Part shown: positions 59,466 through 64,000 of the stretch, in pieces
Numbering within the stretch: position 1 is the first letter of the stretch
How the letters are laid out: each line of letters starts with the position of its first letter
The notes under the pieces: model-generated
Seen by the model: only the letters and a program-made list of their open reading frames with translations
What the model was told of the DNA's origin: nothing
The model's database searches: none
Origin: CAZOAR01 sp964577985
Lineage (GTDB): Bacteria; Gemmatimonadota; CAZMKB01; CAZNLH01
Assembly (NCBI GenBank): GCA_964577985.1
Contig: CAZOAR010000006.1
Coordinates: 11,486-75,485, forward strand
Length of the DNA: 64,000 nucleotides
Reading direction: 5' to 3'
Program-made: the position numbers and the translations under genes

Positions 59466-59873
59466 TCAATCCTGCCCATTTGACGCTTCCGCCTGCTTCT
59501 CGCCAGCTGCTTCAGGTTGTTTTTCAACAGCGGGAGCGGGTTTTGCCGCACTTGCTCCGGCAGGGACAACTATGGATTTAACAATCACCTCGGTATAGCC
59601 CTGTCGATGTCCCTTCTTGAGATGGTAGTCCTTCCTTCTATTGTACTTGAATATCACACGTTTGTCTTCTCGCCCGTGACGCACGACCTCAACCCTTACC
59701 TGCGCTCCCCGCACAATCGGGCTGCCAGAATACTTCTTCTCGCCATCCGATAACAGCAGGATTTCAGATAGAGTCTCCTCTTCCCCGACCTTCAGAGGAA
59801 GAGTCGGCACCTTGATTCTCATCCCCTCGGTCACCTTGAACTGTTTTCCACCTGATCTGACGACAGCAAACAT
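59466..59873 (-). CDS. rplU: Ribosomal protein L21 with Ala/Pro/Glu-rich tail
   Basis: 135 residues. The core (1-103) has FAVVRSGGKQFKV, GSPIVRGAQVRVEV and KYNRRKDYHLKKGHRQGYTEV. About 30 extra residues of Ala, Pro, Glu and Lys follow, a low-complexity extension that is longer than in model bacteria. First gene of rplU-rpmA, served by the strong promoter at 59941-59969. Confidence 0.97.
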   Translation of the reverse strand: MFAVVRSGGKQFKVTEGMRIKVPTLPLKVGEEETLSEILLLSDGEKKYSGSPIVRGAQVRVEVVRHGREDKRVIFKYNRRKDYHLKKGHRQGYTEVIVKSIVVPAGASAAKPAPAVEKQPEAAGEKQAEASNGQD

Positions 59874-59940
59874 GATTCTTCACTACCTATCCATAAACGG
59901 TCTGGAAACACCCGGTTGCGTTCAATTCCACGAATCCAGC

Positions 59941-59969
59941 AATATATACATCTACCCCTGAATTGTCAA
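59941..59969 (-). promoter_or_regulatory. Strong promoter of rplU-rpmA
   Basis: Minus strand: TTGACA (59969-59964), 17-base spacer, TATATT (59946-59941). The TGA stop of the upstream RNase G/E gene (59968-59966) lies inside the -35 hexamer. The leader to the rplU ATG is about 60 bases. Confidence 0.85.
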
Positions 59970-61492
59970 GCTATAAATTTCTCCGAGATGTCTTTCCTGG
60001 AGGGAAGACTGAATATCTTGAAATCATCGACCTTCGCGAGCGGGTCATCCCTTATGGTTATGTCCAGCTTGAACCTCTTCTCGAGTTGATTGAGGCAGTC
60101 CTTCTCCTCCTCAAGGATGAAAAGCGCCATTGAAGGGTGCATCGAGATCAGCAGAGAGTTCTCCTGCCCCATTGCTCCGATTCGCTGAATCGCTCTTTCC
60201 ACTCGCCTTGACATCGTTGCCTTTGACAGAATCCTGCCATCTCCCATACAAGTCGGGCATGGCTGAGAGAGATAATGGGTAAGCCCTGGTCGGGAGCGCT
60301 GCCTGGTCATCTCGATCAACCCGAGCCCGCTCACCTCAAATGCTTTCGTCCTTACCCTGTCTCTGCGCAGGTGCCGCCTCAACCTCTGGACAACCCGTTT
60401 CCGGTTCTCTTCCGACTCCATGTCGATAAAGTCGCAGACTATGATCCCACCCATATTCCTCAGGCGAAGCTGCCTCGATATTTCCTTTGCGGCATCAAGA
60501 TTGGTTTTCAGGATGGTCTCTTCGGGATCCTTCTCGCCCGTATACTTGCCGGTATTGACATCGATCGAGATCAGGGCCTCAGTCTGCTCAATGATTATAT
60601 AACCACCCGATTCGAGCCAGACCTTTCGATTAAAGGTCCTCACGACCTCATCTTCGATCCCGAAGGCATCGAAGATCGGGATCACGTCATCATAGACTCT
60701 GACCCTGTTGACAAGCTCCGGTGAAACCGTCTTGAGATAATTCTTTATTTCCTTGCTTTCTTCTTTTGAATCAATGATCATGGAGTGGAATTCGCGGGAA
60801 AAAACATCCCTGATGAGGCCGGAAGTGAGTGTGGCCTCCTGATGTAATATCGCTGGAGCCCGGCAACTGCCGGCCTTCTTATGGATCTTCTTCCAGGTCG
60901 ACGTGAGGGAGTTGACCTCTCTCTGGAAACTCTTTTGTGAGACCTCCTCACCTACGGTCCTGACAATGATGCCGCCCCCCTTCGGCTTGATCCTGGCTAT
61001 CAGAGCCTTGAGACGTTTCCTCTCCTCGACATCATCTATCTTGCGCGACACACCAATGTGGGATACGAATGGCATGTAGACCAGGAATCTTCCGGGGAGA
61101 GATATCTGCGTCGTCAGCCTCGGCCCCTTGGTACCTATCGGTTCCTTGGTTATCTGGACAAGGATTTCCTGACCTTTTTTCAGCTGACTTTCGATTGTCG
61201 GATGTTTCTGGCCGCGCCCCCTGCCCCGTCTGTTCTGATAGCCGACATCAAAGTCATCAGACAGATCGGCAACCATGTCAGAAGCGTGCAGAAAACCGCT
61301 TTTCTGGGTTCCGATATCTACAAAAGCTGCCTGCATTCCCGGAAGAACCGCCGACACAATCCCTTTGTAGATATCTCCCAGGTGCCTTTCTTCTGCTTCC
61401 CGCTCAACATAGAGTTCTACTAATTCCTCATCCTCAAGGATGGCTAAGCGCGTCTCCTTCGAGGTTTTGTTGATTAAGATTTCCCTCTTCAT
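59966..61492 (-). CDS. rng: Ribonuclease G/E
   Basis: Endoribonuclease of rRNA and mRNA processing, 508 residues, the size of RNase G (no long RNase E scaffold). S1 domain (about 35-125) with GDIYKGIVSAVLPGMQAAFVDIG; catalytic region VCDFIDMESEENRKRVVQRL near 345; zinc-link CPTCMGDGRI near 415. ATG at 61492 with a weak AAAAGG. The gene is close to rplU-rpmA, as is common. Confidence 0.95.
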   Translation of the reverse strand: MKREILINKTSKETRLAILEDEELVELYVEREAEERHLGDIYKGIVSAVLPGMQAAFVDIGTQKSGFLHASDMVADLSDDFDVGYQNRRGRGRGQKHPTIESQLKKGQEILVQITKEPIGTKGPRLTTQISLPGRFLVYMPFVSHIGVSRKIDDVEERKRLKALIARIKPKGGGIIVRTVGEEVSQKSFQREVNSLTSTWKKIHKKAGSCRAPAILHQEATLTSGLIRDVFSREFHSMIIDSKEESKEIKNYLKTVSPELVNRVRVYDDVIPIFDAFGIEDEVVRTFNRKVWLESGGYIIIEQTEALISIDVNTGKYTGEKDPEETILKTNLDAAKEISRQLRLRNMGGIIVCDFIDMESEENRKRVVQRLRRHLRRDRVRTKAFEVSGLGLIEMTRQRSRPGLTHYLSQPCPTCMGDGRILSKATMSRRVERAIQRIGAMGQENSLLISMHPSMALFILEEEKDCLNQLEKRFKLDITIRDDPLAKVDDFKIFSLPSRKDISEKFIA

Positions 61493-61591
61493 ATATCAAA
61501 CCTTTTCTTTTAATCATGCACGAAAACTGATAAATATTCTTCACGATAATATGCACTCCGAGCCTATTGCTATCGTATCCCGTTTCTGTTA

Positions 61592-61619
61592 ACAATAAGC
61601 TGTCTCGATGAAATATCAA
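61592..61619 (-). promoter_or_regulatory. Possible promoter for the RNase G/E gene
   Basis: Minus strand: TTGATA (61619-61614), 16-base spacer, TATTGT (61597-61592), about 100 bases before the ATG. Moderate match only. Confidence 0.4.
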
Positions 61620-61653
61620 GTTCTTCGAGTGGTTCCGGAGGCCTCTCTCCGAC

Positions 61654-63819
61654 TCACTTGGACAGGACCATCTTCCTTGAAGATGACCAGTCCCCGGCAG
61701 TCAGCCGATAGATGTAGACTCCGCTCGGTAACGCTCTCTTTGAATCGTCCCTGCCGTCCCATGAATAGCTGTAACGGCCGCCGTCGATCTCGCCTTCAAA
61801 CAAGGTCCGCACGCGCCTCCCTCTCAAATCATAAACGTTGAGGCTGGCGGAGGACTCCTTCCGGGTGCCTCTCTCCGCAACTTCCGGAATCTCGAAGGAA
61901 ATGGTGGTCCGGGGGTTGAACGGATTGGGATAGTTCTGTTTGAGATCAAACGACCTGGGAAGTGAGATGTCCGCTCCGCCATCACCGACGCCAGCCGGGT
62001 TCTCAACGGTCAGTTGAAAGACCTCGTTGCTCAACCCGTAAAAACCCTGGTCGTTATATGAATGCACCTTCCAGTAATGAGTCCCTGTGGTAAGGGTGTC
62101 AGACAGCGTATAACTCGTGGACTGGATATCCTCGACCACTACAGGGTCGGTGAACAGCGTATCAGAGTCAACCATCAATTTGTACTTGACCGGACGGCCC
62201 TGTGGATCGGTCGATTCCGTCCAGCTGAAACCGACCTCAAATCCGGGCACTGTATCTCCATCCGAAGGTGTAGTCAGTGAGAAAGCCGCCGGAGTCAGAT
62301 CGACTCCGGTCTCGTAAATAGCGCTCCAGACATCTATGAGCCCCGATCCGTACGAATTGTCGGGGTTCGAAGGCCTCGATGCCGTGGCCATCAACGCCTC
62401 CCTGATCTGCATAGGCCCCCACTGGGGATGGGCCTCCAGGACCAGCGCCGCGGAGCCGCCCACCAGGGGCGTCGAAAGCGAGGTTCCACCCATATATCCA
62501 TAGCCGCCGCCCGAAGAGGCAGCATAGGTATCCACACCCCTCGCGACCACCTCCGGCTTTATCCTCGAGTCGTACGTGGGGCCTCTGGAGCTGAAGCCCG
62601 CGATATCATCAGAAGGATCGACCGCTCCACACGCGATCATACTGTCAGCATCGGCCGGTGTCCACAGACTTCCGGATGACGGGCCCCAGTTGCCCATGGC
62701 GTTGCAGACCAGTATTCCTCGCCTTGCGGCATTGTCGATCGCTACGGAGATCACGGCCGTATTCCCGTCAAGATCGCTGTAGCTGTAATCTGGCCCTCCT
62801 GATCCCTGCGGATCGAAGTCGAGATATGCGAGAGAGGCGCTCGCGATGTCCACACCCAGCGTGTCCGCCCACTCCAGCGCCGCAACATAGTTGTCCTCCT
62901 CCACGGGAGTCTCCGAGCTGATATCCTCGGTCTTCGCAAGCAGGAACGACGCGCCGTAGGCCGGACCTATCAGGTTGCCCGGAGAAAAACCGCCCAGAGC
63001 AGACCAGGTGGCAGTTCCGTGGTCGTGTTGTCCCGGGTCATCTCCCGGCTCGTTGTCCGTTTCACCGTCCCCGGAGATGAAATCCCATTCGGCGATTACA
63101 TCCTGTCCCGCGAGGGCCTCATGATCCTTGTAAAAACCTGTATCTATCATGAGGACTGTTACGCCCGCCCCTGAGAATCCAGAATCATGTACCGCCGGGA
63201 CGTTTATCTGCTGGAGTTGCCCGAACGAAGCCCCATAATCGAGTCCGCCCGCATTTTTCCCCGGAGTTCCGGCCTCCGCGGAACCCATGGACTCTTTCGG
63301 CGTGATCGGCTCGACTCTGCCGAGTCGGGCGACCCTCTGAATCCTCTTCACGAATGGCAGCGTCGCGGTGTCGAGAATCATCTCCGGCGTGGCCATCACG
63401 CTGACCGCGTTCAGCCAGCGGGAACGATGCCTGAGTGAGCAACCCTTCATCAGGACGCCTTTCACATACTCCTCGTAAACGGGCAGATCCCCCTGCAGGG
63501 CTACACCTCTGCCGAGAGTCTTCGACCTGCGCAACCGGACCTTACTCGTAAACGTCTCCTCCCTCTCTTTCAGCGCGCGATCCAACTCCTCCCGGCTCTT
63601 GAAGCCTCTGTCATTAAAGAAGACCCAGACCGCTACCGGCTCGTGGGAAGGAGTTTGAATCAAATCTCCGCTCAGGCCTCCGGCAATTACATTCTGCGGA
63701 TCATTTCCCCCACCCGAGTCCGTGCTTAGTCCGAAGAAATCGGTCTCCGCGCTCAACACGAGACCGACCGTCAACAGGGCACAAAACACCGTACGAAAAA
63801 AATCTCTCTTACCGATCAC
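61654..63819 (-). CDS. Secreted S8 (subtilisin-like) protease with T9SS/FlgD-type C-terminal domain
   Basis: 721 residues. Signal peptide about 1-24. An inhibitor-like propeptide region spans about 50-170. The catalytic triad is visible: Asp in VTVLMIDTGFY near 225, His in GQHDHGTATWSALGG near 265, Ser in MGGTSLSTPLVGGSAAL near 450. A fibronectin-like domain (about 530-620) follows, then the C-terminal QNYPNPFNP and GVYIYRL module (about 635-721), which in FCB lineages marks exported and surface-attached proteins. GTG start at 63819 with GGAGG five bases upstream. Whether a type IX or the type II system exports it cannot be told here. Confidence 0.92.
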   Translation of the reverse strand: MIGKRDFFRTVFCALLTVGLVLSAETDFFGLSTDSGGGNDPQNVIAGGLSGDLIQTPSHEPVAVWVFFNDRGFKSREELDRALKEREETFTSKVRLRRSKTLGRGVALQGDLPVYEEYVKGVLMKGCSLRHRSRWLNAVSVMATPEMILDTATLPFVKRIQRVARLGRVEPITPKESMGSAEAGTPGKNAGGLDYGASFGQLQQINVPAVHDSGFSGAGVTVLMIDTGFYKDHEALAGQDVIAEWDFISGDGETDNEPGDDPGQHDHGTATWSALGGFSPGNLIGPAYGASFLLAKTEDISSETPVEEDNYVAALEWADTLGVDIASASLAYLDFDPQGSGGPDYSYSDLDGNTAVISVAIDNAARRGILVCNAMGNWGPSSGSLWTPADADSMIACGAVDPSDDIAGFSSRGPTYDSRIKPEVVARGVDTYAASSGGGYGYMGGTSLSTPLVGGSAALVLEAHPQWGPMQIREALMATASRPSNPDNSYGSGLIDVWSAIYETGVDLTPAAFSLTTPSDGDTVPGFEVGFSWTESTDPQGRPVKYKLMVDSDTLFTDPVVVEDIQSTSYTLSDTLTTGTHYWKVHSYNDQGFYGLSNEVFQLTVENPAGVGDGGADISLPRSFDLKQNYPNPFNPRTTISFEIPEVAERGTRKESSASLNVYDLRGRRVRTLFEGEIDGGRYSYSWDGRDDSKRALPSGVYIYRLTAGDWSSSRKMVLSK

Positions 63820-64000
63820 ATCGTCCTCCGGCCTTCAAAGATGGTCACCTGCAATGAAGCCTCGAGAAACACGTCAACCGGCCCATGCGCCGCCGGTTAG
63901 ACTGCTTCCGAGACAATATGTGCGAAGCGGGGCTTGATCCACACCGAAACCGTGGCTGCGCGGCAGTGCGGAGATGGCAACAATGGAGCGGGCGACCGGA

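Noticed and set aside
1..64000. CRISPR arrays, rRNA genes, phage or integrase genes
   Set aside because: None seen in any part of the window; repeats are limited to short inverted pairs and the pilin copies.

Overview
The window is bacterial, coding-dense and almost entirely transcribed from the minus strand. The organism looks like a Gram-negative, heterotrophic member of an FCB-type or neighbouring candidate lineage. The reasons are a complete type II secretion operon (outer-membrane secretin, pseudopilins), a secreted subtilase ending in the QNYPNPFNP / FlgD-like sorting-type domain common in the Fibrobacteres-Chlorobi-Bacteroidetes assemblage, a Minf_1886-type protein, and many enzymes of acyl-CoA and amino-acid oxidation. 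The taxon is an inference; no rRNA gene is present. Start codons are often TTG or GTG, and neighbouring genes commonly overlap by ATGA or TTGA.

Layout, in window coordinates. 1-10439 (-): type II secretion genes transcribed E-F-G-H-I-J-K-L-M-C-D, with gspD running off the left edge. 10717-11230 (-): tRNA-Leu(GAG) and secG with its own promoter. 11340-15629 (+): an opposite-strand block holding two tandem MshA-like pilins, a third 5'-truncated and frameshifted pilin copy, and a large YfhO-type membrane protein. 15552-18557 (-): tpiA, pgk and gap. 18747-21756 (-): comF-like, aroE, lgt and a Yip1-like membrane protein. 22003-27002 (+): a strong promoter followed by lexA, dinB and a dnaE2-type polymerase, which together look like a self-contained SOS mutagenesis operon. 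26935-30927 (-): a Minf_1886-like gene, lon, hsp20 and a YigZ/IMPACT protein.

31125-41152 (-): a catabolic run, transcribed as LMW phosphatase, meaB, B12-binding mutase subunit, acyl-CoA dehydrogenase, enoyl-CoA hydratase, DUF4438-like, thiolase, 3-hydroxyacyl-CoA dehydrogenase, second acyl-CoA dehydrogenase, leucine dehydrogenase and rpiB. It fits degradation of branched-chain amino acids or short fatty acids to acetyl-CoA and succinyl-CoA. 41225-50483 (-): the DUF177-rpmF-plsX-fabH-fabD-fabG-acpP-fabF-rnc lipid operon, continued by an acyl-CoA dehydrogenase, purE and a Sua5-type gene. Its promoter lies so close to the first ATG that the transcript is probably leaderless. 50546-59086 (-): ndk, an EIIA-CBS protein, sucD/sucC, carbamate kinase, a COG2403 GTPase, a phosphohexomutase and malate dehydrogenase. 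59180-63819 (-): rpmA, rplU, an RNase G/E and the subtilase.

Succinyl-CoA synthetase, malate dehydrogenase and the methylmalonyl-CoA mutase components link the catabolic genes to the TCA cycle. The most notable unexplained structures are the lexA-dinB-dnaE2 operon, the truncated third pilin copy, the pilin/YfhO block lying between tpiA and secG, and three promoters whose -35 box contains the stop codon of the upstream gene.
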